A stretch of DNA of 64,000 nt from Candidatus Eisenbergiella merdigallinarum (GTDB lineage: Bacteria; Bacillota; Clostridia; Lachnospirales; Lachnospiraceae), in NCBI GenBank assembly GCA_019119355.1, contig DWXE01000044.1:1-64000 (forward strand). The letters run 5' to 3'. Of the stretch, positions 9,780-18,053 are shown piece by piece. The position numbers and the translations under genes were made by a program. The notes beneath the pieces are model-generated. The model made no database searches. It was not told the origin of the DNA and saw only the letters and a list, made by a program, of their open reading frames with translations. The number at the start of each line of letters is the position of its first letter. Positions within the stretch are counted from its first letter, which is position 1.

Positions 9780-10541
9780 TTAAATTCCGTCCTTTCCCCG
9801 TTCTTTCGCCACTGCAAAAATCCGTTCGCTCTCCTCCGCAGGACGGCCCCCGGTATCCGCATCCAGGGCGTCCACCCAGATCAGCCCGGCTTCCTCCGCC
9901 AGCCTGCGGATCGCATCCAGCGTATATCCCCTCTGCACGTGGGTCTCCGTAAACCGCCGAAACAGCTCCCCCTCTTCCCGCAGGAAAATGGTCAGATCGT
10001 ATTCGTTGAGCCCGCTTTCCCCGTCGTAATAGTTTTCCCAGATGAAGCTGCAGTCATCCCGGTTTTCCGCGATGGTGCTGTCCCCGATCACGGTTTCGTA
10101 TTTGTAGACCGTATTGAAGTCGAACAAAAACAGCCCGCCCGGATCCAGGTAGTTATTCACCAGGCGAAAGGTCTCCCTCAGCTCGTCCTCCTCCAGCAAA
10201 TAGTTGAGGGAATCGCACAGGCAGACCACGGCCCGGACCGTACCGTAGAGCTCGAACTCCCTCATATCCTGCTGCAGGTAGAGGATATCCAGCCCCGATT
10301 TCTCCCGTTTCTTCAGGGCGATATCCAGCATCCGGGCGGACAGGTCCACCCCGATCATATCGTATCCGGCCCGGGCCAGCCGCTCCGTCATGTTCCCCGT
10401 CCCGCAGCCCAGGTCCAGCACGAGCCCCTCCCGGATCCCGGCCTCCTCCAGGATCTTTTTCACGCGCCCGCACCAGCCGTCGTACGGGGTTTCATCCATA
10501 AAGGTATCGTAGACTAGCGCAAAATCTTCGTAAGCTTCCAT
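9780..10541 (-). CDS. Class I SAM-dependent methyltransferase
   Basis: A 253-residue Rossmann-fold methyltransferase; substrate unknown. Motif I is LVLDLGCGTGNMTERL, followed by the acidic residue of motif II in MIGVDLSARML. It starts with YEDFALVYDTFMDETPY, typical of a Firmicutes subgroup with an N-terminal lid. The ATG at 10541 is preceded by AAAGGAGG. Its first 28 bases overlap the end of the acyltransferase gene, which indicates co-translation. Confidence 0.85.
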   Translation of the reverse strand: MEAYEDFALVYDTFMDETPYDGWCGRVKKILEEAGIREGLVLDLGCGTGNMTERLARAGYDMIGVDLSARMLDIALKKREKSGLDILYLQQDMREFELYGTVRAVVCLCDSLNYLLEEDELRETFRLVNNYLDPGGLFLFDFNTVYKYETVIGDSTIAENRDDCSFIWENYYDGESGLNEYDLTIFLREEGELFRRFTETHVQRGYTLDAIRRLAEEAGLIWVDALDADTGGRPAEESERIFAVAKERGKDGI

Positions 10542-11638
10542 GGAAGCCTCCTTTCCAGCAAATCCAGCAGGCGGCACAAGAACAGGGGCAGAGCGATGCC
10601 CGCCGCCACGTACAGCATCCGGAACGGATCCAGCCCGCCGGGCAGATAAACATAATAGACGTCCGTCAAAAACGCTTCACGGTCGAAATCCGCAAAGATC
10701 CCAAACAGCCTTCCCGCCAGGGCGAACGCCCCCTTCACGGCAAAAAACGACAGCACCTGATGCATCATCACCGCAAACGTATGGCTTCCGAAGTAGAGCC
10801 AGAAGCGGCTCTTTCCCAGAGCCGGCGCCAGATCCCGGGAGACCCGCAGCCAGAAGGCGATTCCCGTTGCCGCGGTCAGATAGGGCGTCAGAAGGCCGTT
10901 GGAAAAGCCGTTGCACCAGGCGGCGCTGACCGCCAGGCCGTTGCAGCAGGACGCCAGGATCAGCTGTACGGCCAGCAGAACGCCGAAATACAGCCATCCC
11001 GGCGCGCGGTCCAGCCGCTCCAGCTTCGTCCGGTACAGCCGTCCCATCTGATAGCAGGGCAGCATGTACAGAATCCTTCCGGGGATCCGGTACCAGTCGT
11101 ACACATAGCCGTTTTGGGACAGCCAGACTGCGGCCATCCCCATGCACAGGTACAGCCCGCCGATCAGCCATTCCCCCCGAAGGCGAAACAGCCCCAGGAT
11201 CCGGCGCAAAATCAGGTTGGCCGCCTCCGCCAGAAACAGGGCCGGCACGAACCAGGCCGGAGCGTTGTACAAAAACTGATGGCCGGACAAAAACGGATCC
11301 AGAAACAGGGTCCGCAGGGACGGTTCGTTCCCGATATAAAAGCCGCAGGCCCGCATCAGGCAGACCAGCAGCCCGTAAAGCAGATTCCAGACCAGATAGG
11401 GCAGCAGCAGGGTCTTCGCCTTTCTGACCAGCCAGGCCCCGATATGGCTTTCTTCCTCTTCCCGGTAAAAATATCCCGAGATGAACAAAAACAGGGCGAT
11501 GTGGAAGGAATAGTAGGGGAACAGCCCCCCTACCGTGAGCATCCCTTCCTCCACGTGCCCCATCACCACCAGGATCATCCCGACGGCGGAAAGAATGCAA
11601 AACTGCAGGTTCTTAGCGCTCGCTTTTTCCATTCGCAA
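10514..11638 (-). CDS. Acyltransferase family 3 membrane protein
   Basis: A 374-residue integral membrane protein with about ten predicted hydrophobic segments. It resembles acyltransferase-3/fucose-4-O-acetylase-like proteins: an early VVMGHVEEG carries the histidine usually found in the first membrane segment, followed by FHIALFLFISGYFY. Such enzymes O-acetylate surface sugars or lipids; the substrate here is unknown. It lies between hisC and the methyltransferase in one transcript. Confidence 0.82.
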   Translation of the reverse strand: MRMEKASAKNLQFCILSAVGMILVVMGHVEEGMLTVGGLFPYYSFHIALFLFISGYFYREEEESHIGAWLVRKAKTLLLPYLVWNLLYGLLVCLMRACGFYIGNEPSLRTLFLDPFLSGHQFLYNAPAWFVPALFLAEAANLILRRILGLFRLRGEWLIGGLYLCMGMAAVWLSQNGYVYDWYRIPGRILYMLPCYQMGRLYRTKLERLDRAPGWLYFGVLLAVQLILASCCNGLAVSAAWCNGFSNGLLTPYLTAATGIAFWLRVSRDLAPALGKSRFWLYFGSHTFAVMMHQVLSFFAVKGAFALAGRLFGIFADFDREAFLTDVYYVYLPGGLDPFRMLYVAAGIALPLFLCRLLDLLERRLPWKLTKILR

Positions 11639-11662
11639 CTCCCGCGCGGCCCGGGGCCGCGC

Positions 11663-12721
11663 TCAACTCTTCTTCAGGTAACCGTTCAGAAACGCCGTCA
11701 GCCGGTCCGCCTCTTCGTCCGTACCCACGGAAATCCGCAGGTAGTCGTCGATGCGGGGCCGGTCGAAGTGCCGCACGAAAATCCCGGCTTCCCGCAGCGC
11801 CGAAAACAGCTGCCTGGCCGGAACGGATTCGTGGCGGACGAAGAGGAAGTTGGCCCCCGAATCGGGGAAGGAAAATCCCAGCGATTTCAGTTCCGCCTTC
11901 ATCCGCTCCCGGGTGGACACGATCTTTCCCACGGTCTTCAAAAACCAGTCCTCATCCTCCAGGCAAGCCTTGCCGCAGGCGATGGTCAGCCGGTTCATGG
12001 TATAGGAATTGAAGGAAAATTTCACGTCGTTCAAATAGCGGATCAGCTTCGGGGATCCGGCCGCAAACCCGATCCGAAGGCCCGCCAGCGCCCTGGATTT
12101 GGAGAAAGTCTGCACCACCAGCAGGTTTTCGTACCGATCCACCAGCCCCATGGCGCTGATCCCGCAAAAATCAGCATAGGCTTCGTCCACGATGACCACG
12201 GAATCCGGGTTGCCCGCCACGATCTCCTCCACCGTTTCCAGGCTCTCCACGAGGCCGGTGGGCGCGTTGGGATTGGGGAAAACGATCCCCCCGTTCTCCG
12301 TCAGGTAGTCCTCCTTTTTCAGGCGAAACCCTTCGTCCAGCGCTGGGCAGCGGTAAGGAATTCCGTACAGCTGCGCCCACACTTCATAAAAGGAATAGGT
12401 GATATCCGGAAACAGCACGGGCTTTCCTCCGGAGAAAAAGGCGAGGAACGAAAGGGCCAGCACTTCGTCCGATCCCACGCCCACGAAGACCTGCTCCCGT
12501 TTCAGCCCGAAATGCGCCGCCAGCGCCTCCGTCAGCCCGAGGGCCCCGGGATCCGGATACAGCCGCAGATCGGACGCGTCGAATTCCCGCAGGACGCGCT
12601 GCACCCTTTCGGAGGGCGGATACGGGCATTCGTTGGTATTTAACTTGATCATATCGCGCAAAAACGGCTGCTCCCCCGGCGTATAGGGGACGACTTTCCT
12701 CACGTTGGCTTCCCAGTTCAT
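11663..12721 (-). CDS. hisC: Histidinol-phosphate aminotransferase
   Basis: PLP enzyme of fold type I that transaminates imidazole-acetol phosphate in histidine synthesis. The PLP lysine lies in QTFSKSRALAGLRIGFA, and the N-terminal LNTNECPYPPS matches HisC. Length is 352 residues. The ATG at 12721 is preceded by GAGGG at a slightly long distance; the longer frame has no binding site. It is the first gene of a five-gene operon and has no other his genes beside it, so a broader-specificity aminotransferase role (for example for aromatic amino acids) remains possible. Confidence 0.9.
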   Translation of the reverse strand: MNWEANVRKVVPYTPGEQPFLRDMIKLNTNECPYPPSERVQRVLREFDASDLRLYPDPGALGLTEALAAHFGLKREQVFVGVGSDEVLALSFLAFFSGGKPVLFPDITYSFYEVWAQLYGIPYRCPALDEGFRLKKEDYLTENGGIVFPNPNAPTGLVESLETVEEIVAGNPDSVVIVDEAYADFCGISAMGLVDRYENLLVVQTFSKSRALAGLRIGFAAGSPKLIRYLNDVKFSFNSYTMNRLTIACGKACLEDEDWFLKTVGKIVSTRERMKAELKSLGFSFPDSGANFLFVRHESVPARQLFSALREAGIFVRHFDRPRIDDYLRISVGTDEEADRLTAFLNGYLKKS

Positions 12722-12789
12722 CTGCTTTCCCTCATCTTTCGGCCGCGGCAAATGCGGCGGCGGTTTTCTTCCGTTACGATTTCCATCTC

Positions 12790-12818
12790 ATTATAATATG
12801 GAACGCCCGGAATCACAA
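12790..12818 (-). promoter_or_regulatory. Promoter of the hisC operon
   Basis: On the minus strand TTGTGA (12818-12813), a 17-base spacer and a perfect TATAAT (12795-12790). It is divergent from the promoter at 12870-12898, with about 50 bases between the two -35 boxes. Confidence 0.75.
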
Positions 12819-12869
12819 GATGACAGTTGGGCCTTTCGCCGGCCCCTTTCGCATGTCGATCCTTTTGCA

Positions 12870-12898
12870 TTGACAGGACGTCCTGCGCACGCTATAGT
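12870..12898 (+). promoter_or_regulatory. Strong sigma-70-type promoter for the DUF3048 gene
   Basis: Perfect TTGACA at 12870-12875, a 17-base spacer and TATAGT at 12893-12898. The start codon follows only 23 bases later, giving a short leader with AAAGGAGG. Confidence 0.85.
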
Positions 12899-12920
12899 GA
12901 GGGCAAAGGAGGTATTCTTT

Positions 12921-13925
12921 ATGAGGAAAAAATTTTTGTCCCCGGCCCTCTGCGCCCTGGCGGCGGGAATCTGCTGCCTCGTTTTCGGCTCCACCGCGCA
13001 CGCGGCCAAAACCAGCGATCTCACCGGCCTGCCCGTGTCCGATACGGTATACGCAAGGCGGCCCATCGCGGTCATGTACGACAACAGCTCCGCGGCCCAG
13101 CCCCAGTCCGGCCTTTCGTCCGCCGACATCGTCTATGAAGCCTATGCGGAAGGGAGCGTCACACGGCTGATGGCGGTTTTTGAAAATTACGATTTCCTGA
13201 CCAGGATCGGGCCCCTTCGCAGCTGCCGGGACTATTTCATCCACTGGGCCTGCGAATACGATCCCATCTTCCTCCACTACGGCGGACCGGATCTGTACGT
13301 GAAGACCTATTATGAGCTGCCCCAGCTCAACAATTTGAACGGCACGCGGATGGAGGGCACCGCCTCTTACCGGGTCAACGACCGGAAAGCCCCTCACAAC
13401 GCCTACACCGGCGCTTCCTACATCCAGAAGGGCGTCCGGGCCGCCGGCTACGCTTCCTCCCATACGCAATATTACCAGGGCGCCCATTTCCTGTTCTCCT
13501 CCGGCCCGGCCCTGACCCCTTCCCAGGGCGTCTCCGCCACCCGGGTTGCCCCTGGCTTTACCACCACGGCTCCCGAATTCGTCTACAACGCGGAGGACGG
13601 GAAATATTATCGCAGCCAGTACAAAAAGGCCCACAGGGACCGCGAAACCGGAACCCAGCTGTGCTATGAGAACCTCATCATCCAGTATACGGACACCATC
13701 GTGCGGGATAAACAGGGCTATCTGTATCTGACCACCTTAGACAGCGGCAAACCGGGCTGGTTCATCGCCAACGGCAGGGCGATCCCGGTCACCTGGATCA
13801 AGGATTCCCTCACCGGCGTCACCCGGTACTACGACGCCTCCGGCAACCAGATCCGGCTCAACCCGGGCAAGACCTTCATCAGCGTCCTGCCCTCCGACCA
13901 GGCGGAAAACACGAAGATTTCCTGA
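12921..13925 (+). CDS. Secreted DUF3048 domain protein
   Basis: A 334-residue exported protein. Residues 1-29 form a signal peptide ending in STAHA. The rest matches the DUF3048 (YerB-like lipoprotein) pattern: RPIAVMYDN, SADIVYEAYAEGSVTRLMAVFE, RIGPLRSCRDYF and a late RNPGK-type segment. No lipobox cysteine is at the cleavage site, so it is probably secreted and not lipid-anchored. Function unknown; an extracytoplasmic enzyme or ligand-binding role is usually assumed. It has its own promoter and ends at a long bidirectional terminator. Confidence 0.85.
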   Translation: MRKKFLSPALCALAAGICCLVFGSTAHAAKTSDLTGLPVSDTVYARRPIAVMYDNSSAAQPQSGLSSADIVYEAYAEGSVTRLMAVFENYDFLTRIGPLRSCRDYFIHWACEYDPIFLHYGGPDLYVKTYYELPQLNNLNGTRMEGTASYRVNDRKAPHNAYTGASYIQKGVRAAGYASSHTQYYQGAHFLFSSGPALTPSQGVSATRVAPGFTTTAPEFVYNAEDGKYYRSQYKKAHRDRETGTQLCYENLIIQYTDTIVRDKQGYLYLTTLDSGKPGWFIANGRAIPVTWIKDSLTGVTRYYDASGNQIRLNPGKTFISVLPSDQAENTKIS

Positions 13926-13930
13926 CTCCA

Positions 13931-14004
13931 AAACCGGCGGTACGCGCGTTCGGACGACTCTCCAGCCATGCTGGCCGAAGCCCGAACGCGCGTACCGCCG
14001 GTTT
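13931..14004. terminator. Long bidirectional terminator
   Basis: A perfect 23-bp inverted repeat (13931-13953 with 13982-14004) around a 28-base loop lies between two convergent genes. The arm ends give TTT on the plus strand and TTTT on the minus strand. Confidence 0.8.
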
Positions 14005-14016
14005 GCTCACGCGCTT

Positions 14017-14868
14017 TTATTTTTCCACCGGCACCCGGCTGTTGAAGCGGTCCAGAAGCAGGGCCGCCACCACGCCCACAACGATGCAGACCAGATTGAT
14101 CGCGCACTGCGCCGGGGAAGCCAGGAAGCTTCCGAAGGGAACGATCATCACGGTGGCCGCGATCACGATCCCCACGATGGCGTGGAACGCCAGGTTGTAA
14201 AAATGATCGAACAGGGCGTTCACCGCTTTGGCCAGGCAGATCACCGTCACCAGCGCCCCGATGCCGCCCGGAATCAGCACGGAAAAATCCAGATGTCCGA
14301 TTCCGTCCACGAAGGGCGTATACAGCCCCAGAGGCATCAGCAGGGTGGAAAAGCTCATGCCCGGTGCGATGACGCTTAAGGCCAGGCAGAAGCCGCAGAA
14401 CAGATACCAGCCGAAATTGGGCAGAATCTGCACGGAAGAAGCGTTCAGGCTGCCCAGGAGCAAAAAGATCGCCGCCATGGCGATCGCCATGGAAATCCAG
14501 GAGCCTCTGCTGCGCCCCTGTTCTCCCGCTTCGCGGAAGAGGGAAGGCAGCATCCCGCCGATCAGCCCCACGAACAGGCAGACGGACGGATCCGGATATT
14601 TCTCCAGGAAAAACGCCAGAAGATTGGCGATGCCCATAAATCCCACGGCGCCCCCGATGATGACCGGGATCAGCCTGGGCACATGGGTTTTGAAGTTCTT
14701 AAACGGGTTGGACAAAAGCTCCATCACGGGCTTATAAATCCCGAACACCACGCACAGAACGCCCCCGGAAATTCCCGGAAGAACCGCTCCCAGGCCGATC
14801 AGCGCGCCCTGCAGCACGCGCATCACGAAGCCTGCGGCGCTCGTCTTTTGATTCGATTGTTGCGTCAT
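14017..14868 (-). CDS. DUF368 membrane protein, putative polyprenyl-phosphate flippase
   Basis: A 283-residue protein with about eight membrane segments. GLGAVLPGISGGVLCVVFGIY and the later VIAPGMSFSTLLMPLGLY are the two internal repeats of DUF368. Members of DUF368 (PopT) were shown to recycle undecaprenyl phosphate across the membrane, as do DedA proteins. By family this one should return the lipid carrier to the cytoplasmic face. Its neighbours include other envelope genes, which fits but does not prove the role. Confidence 0.85.
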   Translation of the reverse strand: MTQQSNQKTSAAGFVMRVLQGALIGLGAVLPGISGGVLCVVFGIYKPVMELLSNPFKNFKTHVPRLIPVIIGGAVGFMGIANLLAFFLEKYPDPSVCLFVGLIGGMLPSLFREAGEQGRSRGSWISMAIAMAAIFLLLGSLNASSVQILPNFGWYLFCGFCLALSVIAPGMSFSTLLMPLGLYTPFVDGIGHLDFSVLIPGGIGALVTVICLAKAVNALFDHFYNLAFHAIVGIVIAATVMIVPFGSFLASPAQCAINLVCIVVGVVAALLLDRFNSRVPVEK

Positions 14869-14972
14869 AAAACAGATATCCTCTCTTTTTTCCGCCGTCG
14901 GGCGGCTACGATGGCTGCCGGACGGCCTCTTTTTGCGTTACATCCACTATATATAACATATTATGGCCGTTT

Positions 14973-15863
14973 TTACCAGCCCATTCCCGCCAAAACTTTT
15001 CCCTGCTTTTGCTGCTGCATCGCCAGCTCCACGAACTCCTCCAGACAGAGGTTGTTCTCCTTCATGAAAGCGGCCGCATCCACCCCCACGTACCGATAGT
15101 GCCAGGATTCGAAAGAAATCATGGTGATCTCCTCCTTGTCCTCCGGGTAGCGCAGAATGAAGCCGTATTCGTGAGCGTGTTCGGAAAGCCATTTCGCCTC
15201 TTTCGTATTGGCCTGGGCCCGGTCCAGGCTCTGATGCCCCTTTCCCACGATATCCACCGCCAGCCCCGTATGGTGCTCGCTGGCGCCGGTGAGGGCGATC
15301 TGCTCCTTCGTTTCAAAAAACGCCTCCCGGTAGTCCATCCCCTGACGGAGATATTTTGCGATGGACTCGTCCATCAGGCTGTCCTGCTTCTCGTAATCGC
15401 GGTAGGAAGAACAGATCAGAAGGTTCAGCCCCTCTTTTGCCGCGTCGTCGATCATCCGCTCCAAAGCCGTTTTGATCCTGCGGTCCACCTGCTGTCCGTT
15501 TCTCGTCTTCGCCAGCCTGGGCTCGAAATCCTCCGGCAGCGGATGCGTCTCGTTGACCAGCAGATACTTCCAGTCGTCCAGATCCACCTCGAAGGGAATC
15601 TCTTCCGCAGGGACGAAACCCTCCTCCATGGCCATGGCCGTCACGGCGTCCGCCTGCGCCTGGATCTCCTCCTTCTCCCACTCCAGCTCCTGAATCTCTT
15701 CCTGCGCGGACGCAAGCTGCTCGCTCAACCGCGCCAGTTCTTCCTTCCGGGTTCCGTCATAAACGGAAAAAAGGCTGGCCAGCGCGCCGAACAGCACAAT
15801 CAGTCCGCCGGTCAACCCGATCATCCGCCTTTTCCCGGATCGATCCTTTTTCTTTTCCAACAT
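14973..15863 (-). CDS. M15-family D,D-carboxypeptidase (VanY/LdcB-like), membrane-anchored
   Basis: Trims peptidoglycan stem peptides outside the cell. The 296-residue protein has an N-terminal membrane anchor (about residues 14-32), a coiled-coil (about 40-75) and a C-terminal zinc peptidase domain. Metal ligands and catalytic residues are visible in SEHHTGLAVDI and ESWHYRY, with SSYRDY upstream. I chose the ATG at 15863 because AAGG lies about 8 bases upstream and the promoter -10 box stands right in front of the longer frame, which would leave no leader. There is no VanR/S pair nearby, so it is likely a housekeeping enzyme. Confidence 0.87.
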   Translation of the reverse strand: MLEKKKDRSGKRRMIGLTGGLIVLFGALASLFSVYDGTRKEELARLSEQLASAQEEIQELEWEKEEIQAQADAVTAMAMEEGFVPAEEIPFEVDLDDWKYLLVNETHPLPEDFEPRLAKTRNGQQVDRRIKTALERMIDDAAKEGLNLLICSSYRDYEKQDSLMDESIAKYLRQGMDYREAFFETKEQIALTGASEHHTGLAVDIVGKGHQSLDRAQANTKEAKWLSEHAHEYGFILRYPEDKEEITMISFESWHYRYVGVDAAAFMKENNLCLEEFVELAMQQQKQGKVLAGMGW

Positions 15864-15895
15864 CCTCACTGCCTTCTTCTTTTGATTTCGCATCC

Positions 15896-15925
15896 ATTAT
15901 ATCGTCAAACCGGCCTGCCGCACAA
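15896..15925 (-). promoter_or_regulatory. Promoter of the VanY-type gene
   Basis: On the minus strand TTGTGC (15925-15920), an 18-base spacer and a perfect TATAAT (15901-15896). Confidence 0.6.
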
Positions 15926-15960
15926 GCCCTGCGGCCCTGTTTTTTCTCCTTTTTTGCCAC

Positions 15961-15999
15961 GAATCCGTCAAATGATAAATGGCATGGCTGAACTGTTAC
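15961..15999 (-). repeat. Dispersed palindromic repeat, family B, copy 1
   Basis: These 39 bases match 30002-30040 at 36 of 39 positions. The shared core reads, on the minus strand, from a GTTACAG/AATTCAGCC block to CATTTGACGGATTC. It is intergenic, between the VanY-type gene and the end of the CotH-type gene. Two near-identical copies 14 kb apart in non-coding DNA indicate a dispersed repeat family. Confidence 0.7.
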
Positions 16000-16012
16000 C
16001 TTCTTTGAGCCG

Positions 16013-17833
16013 TTACTTCCTGCGCTGCAGATGCCGCAGGGTCCACAGGGCCAGCACCAGAAGGAAGACGGCCAGCGGCGCCAGCCCCGCAACCAGCACC
16101 AGCCGGGCTCCCAGCCGGTCCCATCCCGCATAGAGCACGATTTCTCCCCGCACGGGCTCATCCAGCACATCCGCTTTCGCCGTACAGGCCTCATCCTCAT
16201 ACCATCCCGTAAAATGGCGGTCGTCCATGATCAGCATATCCGGATCCACATATTCCCCTTCCCGGATATAGTACACGGCCGTTTCCGAATCCCCGTCCAT
16301 CAGCCGGAGCGCATAATAGACGGGATCTTCCCCTCCGCCTTCGATCCCCAGCCATTCCCGGTCCAGCCACCGCAGCCTGTCCTCGATATATTCCCTCAAT
16401 TCCCCGATCTTCCGGGAAAAATTTTCCTCCTGCTGCCCCCACCGGGCCGCATCCATCCGCATGGAAGCCCCGATCCGCTCCGCCTGTTCCGCGATTCCCT
16501 CCCGCGCGAACCCGGTCAGCCAGGGCCGGAAGACGGAAGCGTAAACCTCCCGGACCTCCTCCATAAATTCCGGCTTTTGATACAGCGCAGCATACCAGCG
16601 GGTTTCCGCCGCATGGTAGATCCCCTCCGGAAGCTTCAGATTCGAAAACCAGGCGGGCTGATTGCCGAAGGAAAATTCATAATCCCAGGGCGCGCCGAAA
16701 TACATCTTCCCGTCCCGCCAGAAACAGTAGTTGCTGCCGTTCCAGCCGTCCGGGCACTTGGAAATCTCATCCAGCACGTATTTTTTCACCAGGCTGTCCG
16801 CATCCGCCAGCTCCTGCCAGGAGAGCCCCGTTTCCGGATCCGTTCCGTCCCCGCTCAAAACCGCGTTTTCCACCCGCTGAATCTGCGATGCGATCCCGGA
16901 AACCTCCGCTTCATCCGCTTTTTGGGGAAATTTGACCGCGATGGCCTCCCCGCCCGAAGTCTCGAAGCCGACGCCGCCCTCTTCCTTCCAGTATCCGTCG
17001 AATTCCACCATCCAGCCGTCCGCGGGATCCTCCTGCGGCTTCACCTTCTGGGAGAGCAGATAGTTGCCCGCGTATTCCCCGTTCAGATACAGATCCACCC
17101 ATGTGCTGTTCTGCACGCCGGCGATCCCGGCTTCCCGCATCAGCTCGAACACCATCCGGTTGATCATATGGGTATCCTCCGCCGCGTTGGCCAGAAGCAC
17201 CCACCGGCTGTCCTCTCCCAGGGACAGAAGATTTTCCTCCTGCCAAAAATCCAGGGAATAGGATTTCTTGTCCAGCAGCCAGGTGTAATTGCCCCGCCCT
17301 CTCAGGCTGGAAAAAGCGCCGGAAAAATCCACGGTTCCGTCAGCGTTCACGATGGCGGCCCATCCTTCCTCCTCGTTCCCCTTTTCCTTCTGAATGTAGT
17401 CCATAGCGCCGCTCTGCGTGCTCAGATGGACGGAAGCCAGATGTTCGGACTGCAGGATCCGCAGGCTGTATTCCCTGGTCAGCAGCCCTCCCAGTCCCCG
17501 TTCCGTCAGCGTATGGGGCCGTCCGTCCGCAGCGGGCAGCTCCTGTCCGTCCTGCAGCTGCACCCCGTCCAGTTCAAACCGCCGCCATCCTTCCGTTTTC
17601 CACCGCGCCGTCTTCGCTCCCGCGGGAAGAAAGACCAGAAGCTCCCCGTCCCCGCTTCCCTCCTGACAGCGCAGCGTCTGCTCCTGCCCCGGATCCGCGA
17701 AGGAAATTCCCACTTCCAGAAAATCCCCGGCAGTTTCCCCATAATGCATGGTTCCCGCCAGCGCGGCGGCGATTATCAGCGCGGCCGCCAGAAAGAGCAG
17801 GCGCCCCGTCGAACGAGTTCCCCTTTTCGTCAT
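16013..17833 (-). CDS. CotH-kinase-fold surface protein with C-terminal anchor
   Basis: A 606-residue envelope protein. Residues about 10-32 form an N-terminal signal or anchor, the middle (about 150-500) is a CotH kinase-like domain (FSSLRGRGNYTWLLDKKSY, KYVLDEISKCPDGWNGSNY, GAPWDYEFSFGN), then a short InlB-like repeat (HFTGWYEDEACTAKAD) and a final membrane segment with a basic tail. CotH proteins are atypical kinases known from spore coats and cellulosomes; non-spore versions also exist. The two membrane anchors argue for a membrane-bound extracellular protein. Confidence 0.85.
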   Translation of the reverse strand: MTKRGTRSTGRLLFLAAALIIAAALAGTMHYGETAGDFLEVGISFADPGQEQTLRCQEGSGDGELLVFLPAGAKTARWKTEGWRRFELDGVQLQDGQELPAADGRPHTLTERGLGGLLTREYSLRILQSEHLASVHLSTQSGAMDYIQKEKGNEEEGWAAIVNADGTVDFSGAFSSLRGRGNYTWLLDKKSYSLDFWQEENLLSLGEDSRWVLLANAAEDTHMINRMVFELMREAGIAGVQNSTWVDLYLNGEYAGNYLLSQKVKPQEDPADGWMVEFDGYWKEEGGVGFETSGGEAIAVKFPQKADEAEVSGIASQIQRVENAVLSGDGTDPETGLSWQELADADSLVKKYVLDEISKCPDGWNGSNYCFWRDGKMYFGAPWDYEFSFGNQPAWFSNLKLPEGIYHAAETRWYAALYQKPEFMEEVREVYASVFRPWLTGFAREGIAEQAERIGASMRMDAARWGQQEENFSRKIGELREYIEDRLRWLDREWLGIEGGGEDPVYYALRLMDGDSETAVYYIREGEYVDPDMLIMDDRHFTGWYEDEACTAKADVLDEPVRGEIVLYAGWDRLGARLVLVAGLAPLAVFLLVLALWTLRHLQRRK

Positions 17834-17875
17834 CTTTTCCCTCTTTTAACAGATTTCGTTTCTTATAATGTAGGC

Positions 17876-17904
17876 AGTTTAGCATAAAATACACGGGCCG
17901 TAAA
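17876..17904 (-). promoter_or_regulatory. Promoter of the CotH-type gene
   Basis: On the minus strand TTTACG (17904-17899), a 17-base spacer and TAAACT (17881-17876) with a TG one base upstream (extended -10). Confidence 0.6.
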
Positions 17905-17912
17905 GTTTTTTT

Positions 17913-17980
17913 GCGAGTGCCCAACATCAGCGGAGCGCCTTTTTGATACGATAAGAAAGGAACTTTCCTGTCGTACAAAA
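17913..17980. repeat. Dispersed repeat, family A, copy 1
   Basis: GCGAGTGC, then TCAGCGGAGCG, then an imperfect palindrome centred on GAAAGGAACTTTC (17955-17967). The same three blocks in the same order and spacing occur at 52862-52934. It lies between the CotH-type promoter and the cstA terminator and contains no reading frame. Confidence 0.7.
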
Positions 17981-18021
17981 AGGGCCCGGATCCACGCCTT
18001 CCGGCATGGATCCGGGCCCTT
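17977..18021 (-). terminator. Terminator after cstA
   Basis: On the minus strand a perfect 15-bp stem (AAGGGCCCGGATCCA with TGGATCCGGGCCCTT) is followed by TTTGTACG, 33 bases after the cstA stop. Confidence 0.85.
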
Positions 18022-18053
18022 ACGCCCAGGGGAAACGATATGGAATCAGGTCC

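Noticed and set aside
11639-11662. Terminator between hisC and the acyltransferase gene
   Set aside because: A GCGCGGCC/GGCCGCGC hairpin is visible in the 24-base gap but no T-run follows, and the downstream genes overlap one another, so the operon was kept whole.
14880-14945. Terminator between the VanY-type and DUF368 genes
   Set aside because: A GC-rich imperfect hairpin is present, but its T-run lies on the plus strand, where no gene would use it, so it was not listed as a terminator.
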